NCBI GenBank assembly: GCA_964370965.1
Contig: CAYJLW010000006.1
Coordinates: forward strand, 1-64,000
Reading direction: 5' to 3'
From: CAYJLW01 sp964370965
GTDB lineage: Bacteria; Actinomycetota; Acidimicrobiia; UBA2766
DNA: 64,000 bases
The notes under the pieces were generated by a model. The model saw only the letters and a program-made list of their open reading frames with translations, was not told where the DNA came from and searched no databases. This document shows positions 1-10,400 of the stretch, piece after piece. Every line of letters begins with the position of its first letter. Position 1 is the first letter of the stretch. Made by a program: the position numbers and the translations under genes.

Positions 1-3000
1 GCCCGCACCTCCGGTCTGAACTCCCCCGGGTGCGGGTAGCCCGCCGGGAACGTAGCCTGCCGGGCCCCGGTCGTCGTCTCCGGCGTGGTCTGGGCGCCCA
101 CCGCGGCGGTGGCGTCGAGGCGCCACTCCATCTCGTAGTCCGCCGCGTCGAGGTCCACCTTCTCGTAGCCCAGCAGCGTGTCGCACACCCAGGTGATGAG
201 GTACCCGCTGCAGACGTAGGTGGACTCCACCGTCGCCCGCAGGGTGACCGGCCCCAGCGTGCGGGCGTCACGGTTGGCCACACCGGGAAGCTCCAGGCGG
301 TCCGCACAGGGGATGTCGATGCCGACGACCGTGACGGTGTCGTGGGGGTCCCAGCAGTTCATGGAGAGCCTCACCCAGGGGGCGACAACGTCGACGCGGG
401 GTTCGATGCCGAGGAGGGTCAAGTCCAGGGTGTCCCAAGGACCCACGGCGCCGTCGGCGGCGACCGCCCGCGCCTTGGGCACGAAGCGGCCCTCCACCCC
501 GTAGACGTACGCCGGTGAGGCGGCCGCCCCGCCCGAGGGGCCGTTGCTCACCGCCTCCACACAGCCGGCGCCCACCGCCACGCCGTCGGCGCAGTCGCCG
601 TCTGCGTCCCACTCCAGCTTCGTGACCCCCACGCCGTCGGGGTCGGAGTACCCGGCGTGGAAGGTGAACGGCGTCCGCGGGCTGCCGTCACCGCCGTTCA
701 GGAGGCCCAGCGGGTCGTCGAAGCAGCCGCCCCCGGGCTCCTGGAAGCACGGGTCCCACCACGCCATGTCCGTCTCCGGGCCGTAGACGTCGAGATCGAC
801 GGGCACTTGGAGGCCCAGAGGGCCGTGGCTGTACTCGTCCGGCGGGGTGCATGTCGTCTGCGCCGGGTTGCAGATCCGCACCGTGGGTCGGTACGCGCCC
901 AGGGCGCTGTAGCCCGCCGGGAAGACGACCGTGAAGGTCCCCTGCCCCTGCCGGCCCGCCAGCACCGCCGTGGCCGGCCCCGCCGAGGGGCCGTTCAGCT
1001 CCCAGCGCACGTCGTAGCCCGCCAGGCTCAGCCCGCTCCCGACGTGCGTGTAGCCCGCCGCCGGACACAGCACCCCGAGGGAACATGTCGTGACGTGCGC
1101 GGCGAGTGTCACCGCCCCGCCCATGCGCACGTCTCGCGCCGGGAAGCCCGCCAGCGTGTCGCCGCAGGGCATCCCGAAGTCCGAGGACGCCGGGGACCAG
1201 CAGTCCATCTCCGCCTTCACGTAGAGGTCGTCGCTCACCTCCAGCGGCTCCTGGATCTGCTCCAGCGGGTCGGGCTCGAAACGGTCCCACGCCCCCACGG
1301 AACCGTCGTCGCCCACCGCCCGCACCTGCGGGTAGCGGGTACCCGCGCTCGCGTACACCACCGCCGGCGAGGACGCCGACCCCGACGCCTGCCCCGGGGA
1401 GACCGCCGTCGTGGAGTCCACCGTGCCGTTGCCGTCGGCGTCCCACTCCAGCGCCGTCACCCGCCGACCTTGCCCGGCGTCCGGGTCCGAGAAGTCGGCG
1501 TGCAACGTGAAGGGCTCCCCCACGAACCCGTCCGCCAAACCCGCGCTCGGCGCGCACAGCCCCGCCACCTCGAAGCAGGGCTCCCACCACTGCATCGAAG
1601 CGTCCGGGCCGGACGTGTCCAAGCTGCACGGCCCGAGGCAGGCGAGGTGGCCGTGCGCGTCCCAGACCGAATAGGCGCCGTCGTTGTCCTTGAAGCGCAC
1701 CTGGGGCACCCGGCCGCCCGACGCGCCGTAGCTGTACGTCGTCGTCGCCGTGCCCTCCCCGTCCGAATCACTGATGTCAGTGGTCCGCTCCACACACGAA
1801 TGGCTCTCGGCAGCCCCCGCAGGACAGTCCCCGTTGAAGTCCCACTGCACCCGCACCACCTGACCCCCCAACGGCGACCCCCGGTCCGCGTCCGCGTACG
1901 CCGCCGAGAACGTGAACGTCGTCCCCGGGCGGCCGTCCCGCCCCGCCCCACACACCCCGCCGTCGTTGCCCGCCGGGCTCCAACACTGCATGTCCGCCGT
2001 CGGATCGGCCACGGACGTGTCCAGGCTGCACGGCCCGAGGCAGGCGACGTGGCTGTGGGCGTCCCAACCCGAATAGGCGCCGTCGTTGTCCTTGAAACGC
2101 ACCTGGGGCACCCGGCCGCCCGACGCGCCGTAGCTGTACGTCGTCGTCGCCGTGCCCTCCCCGTCCGAATCACTGATGTCAGTGGTCCGCTCCACACACG
2201 AATGGCTCTCGGCAGCCCCCGCAGGACAGTCCCCGTTGAAGTCCCACTGCACCCGCACCACCTGACCCCCCAACGGCGACCCCCGGTCCGCGTCCGCGTA
2301 GGCCGCCGAGAACGTGAACGTCGTCCCCGGCCGCCCGTCCCGCCCCGCCCCACACACGAACCCGTCGTTGCCCGCCGGGCTCCAACACTGCATGTCCGCC
2401 GTCGGCACCTCCACGGAGGTGTCCAGGCTGATGGGCACATTCGGCACGACGTCGTAGGAGTCCCCGAACTGGGAGCAGAGGAAGAAGGGCGGAGTGGCGC
2501 ATGCCTCGTTGTGGCCCTGTGAGTACTGGCCGCTGATGTCCTTGGCGCGCACACGGGGGACGACGCTCACGGACGCGTTGTACGTCCACGTCGTGCTGGG
2601 CGTCGTGGTCTTGCGGTCGATGCAACTGTTGGAGTCCCCGGCGTTGTAGACACAGTCCCCATTCAGGTCCCATTGGTACTCGGCGATGCCGTAGTCGTCG
2701 GAGCCCGTGGCGGTGAAGGTGAAAGTCGTGCCCGGGCGGCCGTCGCGCCCGCCGAGGGCGCCGCCGTTGGGACTCCAGTAGTTCATCGTCACCGACGGGT
2801 CGTCGTCGGGCACGTCGAGGTAGATGTCCGCGCCGAGGCACGTGTACCAGTCCCAGCCGGAGGATGCGCCGTGGTCGTCCACGACGTACGCCTTGGGCAC
2901 GACGTGGACCTCCCTTCCGAACGTCCAGGTCTCGGTGATGGTGCCGTGGGTCCCGTATCCGCTGGCGGGCGTGCGCTTGTCGTAGGTGCCGTTGCCGTCG

Positions 3001-3767
3001 AAGTCCCAGTAGACCGCCACCTGGTCGGCCTCCGGGTCGCTCACGAACGTCGAGAACGTGAACTGGGTGTTCGGGGTGCCGTCGTTGCCGCCGGAGCCGT
3101 CACAGCTCAGGGCACCCAAGGGGTCGTGGTTGGGTTGCCAGACGTGGACGTCGATCGTGGGTGTGGCGTTGGGGAAGACGTAGAAGGCCGCCGTCGCCGT
3201 CGACGTCCAGGAGTCGCAGGCTGTCTTGTCGTTCGAGCAGAGCCGCACGCCGGGCATCACGGCACCCGTCGTCGAGTACGACGTGGTCCACTCCCAGACC
3301 GTGCCGTCGTTCACCGTGTTCGTGAGCTGGATATTCTGCTCGTAGTGGACGGTGGAGCCGTTTGCCGCGGGACCGTCACGGTCCCACTGCAGCCAGAACC
3401 AGCCGTTGTTGCCTCCGGGGAGCTCGCTGTCGTCCAACACCGAGGCAACCGGGCTCGAGGCATTGCTGCAGGTGTCGCCGACGTCGTCGTTCCGGCAGGT
3501 TCTCGCCCGGATGCGCACCTGGCCACCCACGCGGATCCGTTCCCACCCGGAGCCGCTGTCGTTCACACACACGTTGTTGGGTGCGGGAACGTACGAGCAG
3601 AGGCTCTCGGCCGTGTTCGCCGTGGCGGCGGCGGGGCGGGCACCGAGGGAAACCAGCGGACCGGAGACGGGGAGGACCTCGTCCCACGGCAGGGCGCCGA
3701 GAGTCCAGAGGCCGGCCCCCACAGCCAGGGACAGAGCGAGGCGCCTCACCATCCGACCGATCCCCAT
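1..3767 (-). CDS. Secreted multidomain PKD/Ig-like repeat protein (C-terminus beyond window)
   Basis: The frame stays open from ATG 3767 (GGAGG 8 bases upstream) to the window edge, so at least 1255 residues are encoded and the stop is not seen. The N-terminus, MGIGRMVRRLALSLAVGAG, is a signal-peptide-like segment, followed near residue 45 by PAAATA, a plausible cleavage site. The rest is a chain of roughly 130-residue beta-rich modules with PKD-like signatures such as VYWDFDGNGTYD, YQWDLNGD and VQWDFNGD, each ending in a phrase like VPQVRFKDNDGAYSGWD. Several modules contain paired cysteines. Two modules are almost identical (repeat 1612-2415). No enzyme motif is visible in the part present. 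It is probably an exported surface or extracellular protein. Substrate and anchoring cannot be judged because the C-terminus is missing. Confidence 0.8.
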   Translation of the reverse strand, partial: MGIGRMVRRLALSLAVGAGLWTLGALPWDEVLPVSGPLVSLGARPAAATANTAESLCSYVPAPNNVCVNDSGSGWERIRVGGQVRIRARTCRNDDVGDTCSNASSPVASVLDDSELPGGNNGWFWLQWDRDGPAANGSTVHYEQNIQLTNTVNDGTVWEWTTSYSTTGAVMPGVRLCSNDKTACDSWTSTATAAFYVFPNATPTIDVHVWQPNHDPLGALSCDGSGGNDGTPNTQFTFSTFVSDPEADQVAVYWDFDGNGTYDKRTPASGYGTHGTITETWTFGREVHVVPKAYVVDDHGASSGWDWYTCLGADIYLDVPDDDPSVTMNYWSPNGGALGGRDGRPGTTFTFTATGSDDYGIAEYQWDLNGDCVYNAGDSNSCIDRKTTTPSTTWTYNASVSVVPRVRAKDISGQYSQGHNEACATPPFFLCSQFGDSYDVVPNVPISLDTSVEVPTADMQCWSPAGNDGFVCGAGRDGRPGTTFTFSAAYADADRGSPLGGQVVRVQWDFNGDCPAGAAESHSCVERTTDISDSDGEGTATTTYSYGASGGRVPQVRFKDNDGAYSGWDAHSHVACLGPCSLDTSVADPTADMQCWSPAGNDGGVCGAGRDGRPGTTFTFSAAYADADRGSPLGGQVVRVQWDFNGDCPAGAAESHSCVERTTDISDSDGEGTATTTYSYGASGGRVPQVRFKDNDGAYSVWDAHGHLACLGPCSLDTSGPDASMQWWEPCFEVAGLCAPSAGLADGFVGEPFTLHADFSDPDAGQGRRVTALEWDADGNGTVDSTTAVSPGQASGSASSPAVVYASAGTRYPQVRAVGDDGSVGAWDRFEPDPLEQIQEPLEVSDDLYVKAEMDCWSPASSDFGMPCGDTLAGFPARDVRMGGAVTLAAHVTTCSLGVLCPAAGYTHVGSGLSLAGYDVRWELNGPSAGPATAVLAGRQGQGTFTVVFPAGYSALGAYRPTVRICNPAQTTCTPPDEYSHGPLGLQVPVDLDVYGPETDMAWWDPCFQEPGGGCFDDPLGLLNGGDGSPRTPFTFHAGYSDPDGVGVTKLEWDADGDCADGVAVGAGCVEAVSNGPSGGAAASPAYVYGVEGRFVPKARAVAADGAVGPWDTLDLTLLGIEPRVDVVAPWVRLSMNCWDPHDTVTVVGIDIPCADRLELPGVANRDARTLGPVTLRATVESTYVCSGYLITWVCDTLLGYEKVDLDAADYEMEWRLDATAAVGAQTTPETTTGARQATFPAGYPHPGEFRPEVR
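1612..2415. repeat. Two tandem 402-bp units inside the PKD-like gene
   Basis: GACGTGTCCA(A/G)GCTGCACGGC starts at about 1612 and recurs at 2014, exactly 402 bp (134 codons) later. The two units are nearly identical for most of their length, including silent positions. This points to a recent in-frame duplication or gene conversion of one extracellular module. Confidence 0.85.
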
Positions 3768-3871
3768 GCGCCCTACCTCCCGGCTCGCCCTTGCGTGTTG
3801 CCCACAGCGGCCGCTGCCGCTGTGGGCGAGACCCCCGCTGGCAGCAGGTGCGGAGGACGGAACAACCATAA

Positions 3872-3893
3872 CCTGATGTCAGCTCATGTCAAG
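3872..3893. promoter_or_regulatory. Candidate operator between the PKD gene and the double TetR gene
   Basis: The divergent 146-bp intergenic region contains a direct repeat, TGATGTCA then TCATGTCA, with two bases between. It sits about 20-40 bp before the TetR start. Its position and repeat structure suggest a regulator site, possibly autoregulation. There is no experimental or consensus support. Confidence 0.3.
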
Positions 3894-3913
3894 TCCTGGT
3901 AGCCTTGCCGCCA

Positions 3914-5161
3914 GTGGAAACCCAGCGACGCGCACGGACACACCGCTCCCAGACCACGCGCGGAGCGCTCCTGCAGGCCGCCGAGACCTGCTACGCCACC
4001 AGCGGCGGGGGGCGTGTCCGCCTCGCCGACGTCACCCAGGAAGCGGGCGTCACGACCGGTGCGCTCTACTGGCACTTCGCCAACCTCGACGACGTCGTCG
4101 AGGCCCTCTTCGGCGCCTACGACGCCGGGGTCCTCCGGGTGCTCGAAGACGCCGGGGGTCTCGTGGACGCCTGCCGCGCCTGGATCACCCTCCTTGCCGA
4201 GCGCCCCGGCACCGCACGCGTCGTCGTGGAGTCCGTCCGCCCCAACCGCCCCCTGGCCGCCGCCAAGGCCGCCGCCCGGCAGCGCTGGCTCGCCCACCTC
4301 GAACCCCTCCTCCCTCCCGGCATTCCCGCCCCCGAGCGCCCGGTCGCCGCCGGGCTCCTCGTCGACGCCGTCGAAGGTCTCGCCTACCCCGGCGCTGCCC
4401 GATGGGCCCCCCGCCCCGACCCTGACGAGCTCGCCCGTTGCCTCGGTCGCCTCGCCGGCGCCCTCCCCCCCGACCCGCACGGGGCAAAGAGTCCGCAGCG
4501 GCCCGGCGCCGCGGCGGAGCCCTCCCCGCAGACCCTCCCCGAGTGGCAGCCCCACCCCTCGAAGCAGGCCCCCACCACCCCCCGGGGCCGCGCCACCTGC
4601 GAGGCCATCAGAACTGCCGCCGTCGCAGTCTTCGCCGACAAGGGCATCATCGACGCCACGGTCGCCGACATCGCCCGCCGAGCCGGCGTGTCCGCGGCGA
4701 CCGTCTACCAGTACTTCGTCGACAAGCACGACGTCTTCCGCAGTGCGCTGTTCCAGGCCCGGGGCGACATCCTGCCCGCGATCGAGCTCCCCCCCGTGGA
4801 CTCCCGGCCCCCCATCGGCCTCGCCATGTCCGCCTACCTGGGCTACAGCCGCGCCCACGCCGGCCTCTTCCGGGCCTTCATGGAGTCCGTCGAGACGAGC
4901 GACGACTACGCCGCGTTCTGGCGCACGGTCCGGTCCCAGTTCACGACCTGGGCGGAAGCGGTCGCCACAGCCGGCCAGGAAGCGGGTCGCCTGCCCGCCG
5001 GCATCCGCCCCGCCCTCCTCGCCCAACTCGCCCTGGACGCCGCCGTGCGCTGCGCCTACGAGCGCGTCCTCCTCGGCTGGGACGCCGACGTCACCGACGC
5101 CGAGGTCGCCGCCGTCTTCGAACGCCTCCTCGCCCGGGGCTACGAACACCAGACCGGCTGA
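3914..5161 (+). CDS. Double-headed TetR-family transcriptional regulator
   Basis: A 415-residue protein that carries two TetR DNA-binding domains instead of one. The first HTH covers about residues 10-65 (RLADVTQEAGVTTGALYWHF). The second covers about 225-285 (VADIARRAGVSAATVYQYF). Each is followed by its own helical region. Typical TetR proteins are about 200 residues, so this is a tandem fusion of two complete regulators joined by a proline-rich linker. GTG 3914 is preferred over TTG 3905 because it removes three non-conserved residues. No Shine-Dalgarno is visible for either, so the mRNA may be leaderless. A candidate operator lies just upstream. The ligand is unknown; WS/DGAT or the divergent secreted protein are possible targets. 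Confidence 0.85.
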   Translation: METQRRARTHRSQTTRGALLQAAETCYATSGGGRVRLADVTQEAGVTTGALYWHFANLDDVVEALFGAYDAGVLRVLEDAGGLVDACRAWITLLAERPGTARVVVESVRPNRPLAAAKAAARQRWLAHLEPLLPPGIPAPERPVAAGLLVDAVEGLAYPGAARWAPRPDPDELARCLGRLAGALPPDPHGAKSPQRPGAAAEPSPQTLPEWQPHPSKQAPTTPRGRATCEAIRTAAVAVFADKGIIDATVADIARRAGVSAATVYQYFVDKHDVFRSALFQARGDILPAIELPPVDSRPPIGLAMSAYLGYSRAHAGLFRAFMESVETSDDYAAFWRTVRSQFTTWAEAVATAGQEAGRLPAGIRPALLAQLALDAAVRCAYERVLLGWDADVTDAEVAAVFERLLARGYEHQTG

Positions 5162-5275
5162 CTGCGGCGCGCATGCCCCTCGCCGGGGCGTGCCACTGGC
5201 GCCGGGATCGGAACCCGTCGAGACCCTCCCGAACTTGTCGCGGGGGTTTTGGGGGTTGGCGCCGAAAACACCGCC

Positions 5276-5345
5276 CCGGGGGGGGGGGGGGGGGCGGNNN
5301 NNNNNNNCACCCCCCCCCCACCCCACAACACGCTCCCCCCCATGC
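5276..5345. other. Assembly gap (10 N) flanked by G and C homopolymers
   Basis: A run of about 18 G bases leads into 10 N at 5298-5307, followed by C runs. Just upstream, 5229-5243 carries a half-copy of the palindromic element seen at 6867 and 7336 (GAACTTGTCGCG). The 5162-5408 interval holds no gene. It is converging intergenic sequence between tetR and the acyltransferase, disrupted by this scar. Confidence 0.8.
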
Positions 5346-5408
5346 GCCCCACCCACACAAAACCCCCCCCCAAAATCGCCGGGGGCCGGAAGGCCGGCGA
5401 TCCGGCGC

Positions 5409-6779
5409 TCACCTCAGCTCGGCGATCCCGGCCTCGATGCCCCCACAGAGCACACGGATGTCGGGCACGCTCTCCCAGTCGCCCGTGACTCCGTAGCGGA
5501 CGGTTCCGTTGTAGGAGAAGATGCCCACCGTGACCCGGACGGTGCTGCCGAGGGGCACGTACGGGAAGGCCTCGAGCATCAGCCGCCCGCAGACGTACAA
5601 CGGGAGCTGCGGGCCGGGCACGTTGGTCGTCACGGTCTGGATCGTCCGCTGCGACACCTTGTAGGCGGTGCGGGCGCCGAGAGCGAGGAGCATCGGCGAC
5701 GCGAAGCCGGAGAGTCGGGTGAGCACCTCACCTGCGACCGCCTCCTTGGAGTCCTTCAGGCCCTGCGTCTGCGCCGAGATCGCCGCGAGGCGCTCGCGGG
5801 GGTCGGCGATCTCGACGGGGAGCGTCGCCACCATGCCCGACACCTTGTTGTTGTACTCGTTGTGCTCCCCCGACGAGCGCACGGAGACGGGCACGAACGT
5901 CCGCACCTCCGCCGTCTCGACCGACTCGCCCCGCGACAACAGGAGGTCACGGAAGCCCCGGGTGATCGTGGCGAGGACGACGTCGTTCACCGTCCCGCCG
6001 GACGCCTTGGCCACCTGCTTCACGTCGGCGAGGGAGGCACGCGCCCAGTCCCAGCGGCGATGCGGCCCGATCGGCCCGTTCAGCGACGTCTTCGGCGCCG
6101 GGAGGAGGACGTCGGCGAAACGCCTGGCGCCCTTCGCCGTGTCGCGCAGAACCCGCCGCAGCGGCTGGGGCCCTTTGCGGACGAGGGCGCGGGCGGCGCG
6201 GAACTGCTCCATCGGGCTGCGCAGGAACCCGGCGACGGCGTCGGCCACGAGCGCCGCCTCCGACGGCTCGGGCGCAGGGCGCCACCCGGTGTCCTCCGGG
6301 AGCGGCGCGGGCTCCCGCGTCACGTCGAAGAGCACGGCCATCAGCTCGCTGCCCGAGATGCCGTCCACCATGCAGTGGTGGACCTTGGAGAGGAACGCCC
6401 AGCGCCCCCCTTCGAGGCCCTCGGCGACCCAGATCTCCCAGAGGGGCTTGTGCCTGTCGAGCTGTTGGGCCATCACCCGCGCCACGAGGTTGCGCAGGTC
6501 GTCGTCGCCCCCCGGCGGGGGCAGCGCCGTGTGGCGGACGTGGTACTCGACGTTGAAGTGCGGGTCGTCCACCCAGACCGGCCGCGCCAGCTCGAAAGGC
6601 ACGAAGCGCACCTTCTGGCGGTACCGCGGGATGAGCGCCAGCTTGGCGCTGATCGCATGCACGACGTCCGCGTACGGCGGTGCCGGGCCCTCGAAGACGC
6701 CGACGGACGCTATGTGCATCGGCTGCACGGCATCCTCGGCATGCAGGAACACGGCATCGAGCGGGCTCATGCGGTCCAT
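5409..6779 (-). CDS. WS/DGAT-family wax ester synthase / diacylglycerol acyltransferase
   Basis: A 456-residue acyltransferase that would join an acyl-CoA to a long-chain alcohol or diacylglycerol, making storage lipid. The N-terminus MSPLDAVFLHAEDAVQPMHI is the standard family opening. The catalytic HHxxxDG motif is present as HHCMVDG at residues 134-140. The later conserved segments VNDVVLATITRGFRDLL and TNVPGPQLPLYVCG are also intact. The length fits the family (about 450-480). Start ATG 6779 was chosen because the upstream open frame runs through a palindromic repeat and an unrelated HTH fragment. It stands alone, with no partner genes. Substrate preference cannot be read from sequence. 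Confidence 0.93.
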   Translation of the reverse strand: MDRMSPLDAVFLHAEDAVQPMHIASVGVFEGPAPPYADVVHAISAKLALIPRYRQKVRFVPFELARPVWVDDPHFNVEYHVRHTALPPPGGDDDLRNLVARVMAQQLDRHKPLWEIWVAEGLEGGRWAFLSKVHHCMVDGISGSELMAVLFDVTREPAPLPEDTGWRPAPEPSEAALVADAVAGFLRSPMEQFRAARALVRKGPQPLRRVLRDTAKGARRFADVLLPAPKTSLNGPIGPHRRWDWARASLADVKQVAKASGGTVNDVVLATITRGFRDLLLSRGESVETAEVRTFVPVSVRSSGEHNEYNNKVSGMVATLPVEIADPRERLAAISAQTQGLKDSKEAVAGEVLTRLSGFASPMLLALGARTAYKVSQRTIQTVTTNVPGPQLPLYVCGRLMLEAFPYVPLGSTVRVTVGIFSYNGTVRYGVTGDWESVPDIRVLCGGIEAGIAELR

Positions 6780-6866
6780 GCCCGCAATGATGGCCCCTGC
6801 GGGGCCCGCCCGCTCGCCGACCCGCCGGTGGCGTCCCGAGCGACAGCGCCCGCGCCGCCCCACAGC

Positions 6867-6920
6867 CCGAACTTGTCGCGCATTTCGGCGGTCCACCCGC
6901 GGAAACCGCGACAAGTTCGG
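6867..6920. repeat. Palindromic element, family A, copy 1
   Basis: Perfect 14-bp arms CCGAACTTGTCGCG (6867-6880) and CGCGACAAGTTCGG (6907-6920) enclose a 26-bp middle. It is preceded by a GC-rich segment (AGCGCCCGCGCCGCCCC) that also precedes copy 2, so the repeated unit is about 70 bp. A half-copy lies at 5229. Confidence 0.9.
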
Positions 6921-7133
6921 ACGGTCTATCGCGGAACCCTCACAAGGCCGTGGAGGACGCCCGAAGGCGTCGAGCTCCGCCCGCTCCGGCACACGCCCGT
7001 TGCGGAGCCGGTGCATGTAAGACGACAGCGACCCGAACGGCCAGCCGAGGCGCCCCGCCAGATCCCGCTGGGAGAGGCCCGCCTGCTTGCGCAGCACCTC
7101 GATCGCCTGTTCCACGCTGACATAGAGCAGCAT
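6921..7133 (-). pseudogene. N-terminal fragment of an XRE-type HTH protein
   Basis: The minus-strand frame from ATG 7133 reads SVEQAIEVLRKQAGLSQRDL followed by AGRLGWPFGSLSSYMHRLRN, a recognisable Cro/C1-type helix-turn-helix. After about 65 residues it runs into the palindromic element without a stop and then continues in frame into the acyltransferase gene. No dimerisation or effector domain follows. It looks like a regulator truncated by the element, or a chance-preserved HTH fragment. The fragment is bracketed by family A palindromes at 6867 and 7336. Confidence 0.5.
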
Positions 7134-7335
7134 CCGGCCCCCGGTCCGGTCGTCCCCCGAACCGGCCTCCTGCCCGTCTGGTCCGGCGACCCCGGCGGCA
7201 TCCCCTCCCGGTCGCCCGAGCCTAGCCGGACCTGCAATGCAGGCTGCAGGACCGTGCCGTTCCCGGGAGCCGGCGGCGTCCGGAGCGGCAGCGCCCGCGC
7301 CGCCCCGCAGCCCGCAGCCCGCGCCGCCCCGCAGC

Positions 7336-7389
7336 CCGAACTTGTCGCGGATTGCGGGCGTCTACCCGCGCAAACCGCGACAAGTTCGG
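7336..7389. repeat. Palindromic element, family A, copy 2
   Basis: The same 14-bp arms as copy 1, CCGAACTTGTCGCG (7336-7349) and CGCGACAAGTTCGG (7376-7389), in the same orientation. It ends 43 bp past the stop of the molybdoenzyme gene and could also fold as a transcription terminator for that operon. Confidence 0.9.
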
Positions 7390-7432
7390 TGGGGAGGAGG
7401 CCGGTGCCGATGCCGAAGGCGCCCCGCACCCG

Positions 7433-10400
7433 TCAGCCCCTCGCGACGCGCCGGATCTCGACACGGGTCTCGCGGTCGTTGCAGCCCACGTCGCCGGCCC
7501 AGCCGTCCGAGGCGAGGTTCGGGTACTCGGCGAAGGTGACCGGGGCGAACTCGATGGGGTTGAACGGGCTCGGCATCACCTGCTGGAAGTGGCGGCCATC
7601 GGCGAACTGCGCGTTCGTCCAGGCGTGGGTGATCATGGCGTGGCCCGGCGGGAGCCGAGGCGTGAGGAGCGCCTTGGCCTCGAAGCGGCCCACGTCGTTG
7701 AAGACCTCGACCGTGTCGCCGTCTGCGATCCCGCGGCCGGCGGCGTCGTCCTCCCCGACGTAGACCACGGGCTCGCCCCGCTGCAGCGCCAGCATGAGCG
7801 CGTCCTCGGCGAAGCTCGTGTGGATGCTCCAGCGGGCGTGCGTGCCCCCGAGGACGATCGGAAAGTCCCCGCCCGCCCGCGGCGGGTCCTTGTGGCAGGC
7901 GAGCGCCTCGCCCAGCTCCAGGTACCAGTCGTGGTCGACGTAGAAGCTGATCCGCCCCGTGCGGGTGTTGTAGGGCTCCTTGTCCACGACGTGGCGGGTG
8001 AGGGGCACGGCGGGCTCGCCCGGCTCCAGGTCCCCGGCGAAGTCCGCCGAGTAGGGCAGGACGAGGCCGGGGTCGGTGAAGTGCACCCAGCCGCGGCGCT
8101 TCACGTCCTCCCAGGGGAGCTGCTCGATGTTGCGGGTGTGCTCGTAGGCGTCCCGCGTGAAGGCCTCCCCGGCGTCGATGCCGCCGGCGTCCTCGCTGCC
8201 CGCGCCGCCGGCGTCGGGGAGGTTCTGGTCGAGGGCGTCGACGGAGTACACGGCGCCCGTCTCGGGGTCGACCACCGTGGTGATGCCCCGCTCCCGGGCC
8301 CGCTCCCCGATGCGGGCCACGAGATCGGTGAAGATGCGGAAGTCCGACCGGCTCTCGTACAGCGGCTCGGTCGCCTTGAACGTGAAGTGCCCCACCGGCT
8401 GCCAGAACCCGGCGAGGAGGCGTCCGGAGGTGCGCTCGTAGAGGCCGCAGGCGGGCAGGACGTAGTCGGAGTTGCGGGCCGAGCCGCTCCAGCGCCAGTC
8501 CACGGTGACGACGAGGTCGAGCTTCGGCCAGAGCGTGTCGAGGACGCGCTGGTTCGCCCGGCCCCGGCGCACGGGGTCGCCGCCCCACACGAACATCGCC
8601 TTCGGGTCCGTGCCCGGCGCCGGGTACACGTGGCGGGTGCCGCCGGCGAGCGCCTCGTCCACGAACTCGTGCAGGGGCCGGGTGAGGTACGGGTCCCAGG
8701 AGTTCGCCGCCTCGCTCATCTCCAGGAGCCCCCCGTGGAAGAAGTACAGGTGGGAGGAAGGCTGCATGAACCGACCCCCCACCGTTGAGAAGACCTCCTT
8801 CAGGATGCGGTACTCGCTGAAGCCCCGCTCCTCCCAGCGCGGCCAGTCCGGGTGGTACCGGGCGCTCTCCACCATCTGGCGCATGGCCGCCTCGACACCC
8901 CGGGTGGACTCGCGCACGAACAGGGCGCACTGGGCGTTGAAGTTCGCCCCCTTGCGACCTAGGTGGCCGCAGAGCGCCCAGTTGTAGAGCATCGCCCGCT
9001 CCATGAGGTTGCCGTGGTAGAAGCGACCCGGGTTGTACGTGACGGCGTTCACGACCCCCTCGGCGGCGGCGAACTCGCGGGCGAAGCGCCGGATCGTCTC
9101 CGGGTTCGTCCCGCACACCTCCGCCGCCTGCTCCGGGCGGTAGGACGCGTCCAGGTGCTCGCGCAGCATCCGGAAGACCGTGCGCACCCGTTTCGGGCCC
9201 GCGAGGGTGCCGACTTCCCACTCGCCGTCCAGGACGGGGTCGAGGCCACCGAGGACGAGGACGCGGTGAGGCGCCGTGGTGAGCCCGGTCGCGGCGTCCC
9301 AGAGGTAGAACACCCAGTCCCGGCCGTCGGCTACGACGTCGGCCTCCGCGAGGTACTTGCCGTCCTCGCCCACGAGCAGGGGCAGGTCGGTCTGCTCCTT
9401 CACGAACGCCTCGTCGTAGAGGCCCTCCTCGACGATCACCTGCGCGACGGCGAGGCCGAACGCGGCGTCGCTCCCGGGGCGCACCGGGATCCACTCGTCC
9501 ACCTGGATGCACGACGGGCTGTACTCCGGCGTGATCGCCACCACCTTCGTGCCGTTGTAGCGGGCCTCGGTGAAGTAGTGGTGCCAGGTGATCTGGGAGT
9601 AGGCGGGGTTCCCGCACCAGATCACGATCATGTCGGCGTGGTACCAGTCGTCCGCCGAGGAGCCCACGGAGGAGTTGCCCAGCATCTCCAGGGCCCCCTG
9701 GTGGTCGTCGCCGATCTCGGTGTTCACGAGCGGGATCGGGATCCCGAGGCCCGTGGCGAGGCGGCCCCAGTCGACGCCGCCGGCGGTCTCGCCGTGGGTG
9801 CCCCCCGCGTTCACGACCGTCTTCGGGCCGTGCGCCACGATCGTGTCGAGGACGCCGTCGGCGACGTCGGTGAGGACCTCGTCCCAGGAGACCCGCTCCC
9901 AGCGGCCCCCGCCCCGCTCCCCCACCCGCCGCATCGGGTACTTCACCCGCTGCGGGTCGTACATGCGGTGCGTGTACGCGATGCCCTTCTGGCAGCCCCG
10001 CGGGTTGCAGTCCGGGACGTCCGGGTCGTTCGGCGGGTCGTAGGTGCCGGACTGCTCCTCGCGCAGGACGACGCCGTTCCACGCGAAGGCGGCGAGGGAG
10101 CAGGTGAGGTTCTGGCCGCAGTTGAGGTCGTGGGAGACGCGGGTGACGTTGTCCCAGGGGATCGGTTTGCGACGCATGTCCACCAGGTCCCAGGGGGCGG
10201 GCGGCCCGGCGCCACGGCGGCGCTCCAGTCCGACGAGGTCCGGGCCCGCCGGTGCACGGCCGGGGGCCGGCGGGGGGGCCGGGTGCCCCAGGTGGGCGAG
10301 GTCCGCGGCGCACACGGCGGCGGCGAGACGGCAGAGGGCGGCGTAGAACGGGACCGCCCGGGGGCCGATCCGGGACGACATGGCAGCGGCGAGGTCCCCG

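Noticed and set aside
4014..7763. A 1249-codon plus-strand open frame
   Set aside because: Runs through an N gap and is antisense to the acyltransferase; Ser/Pro/Arg-rich composition is the shadow of a GC-rich real gene.
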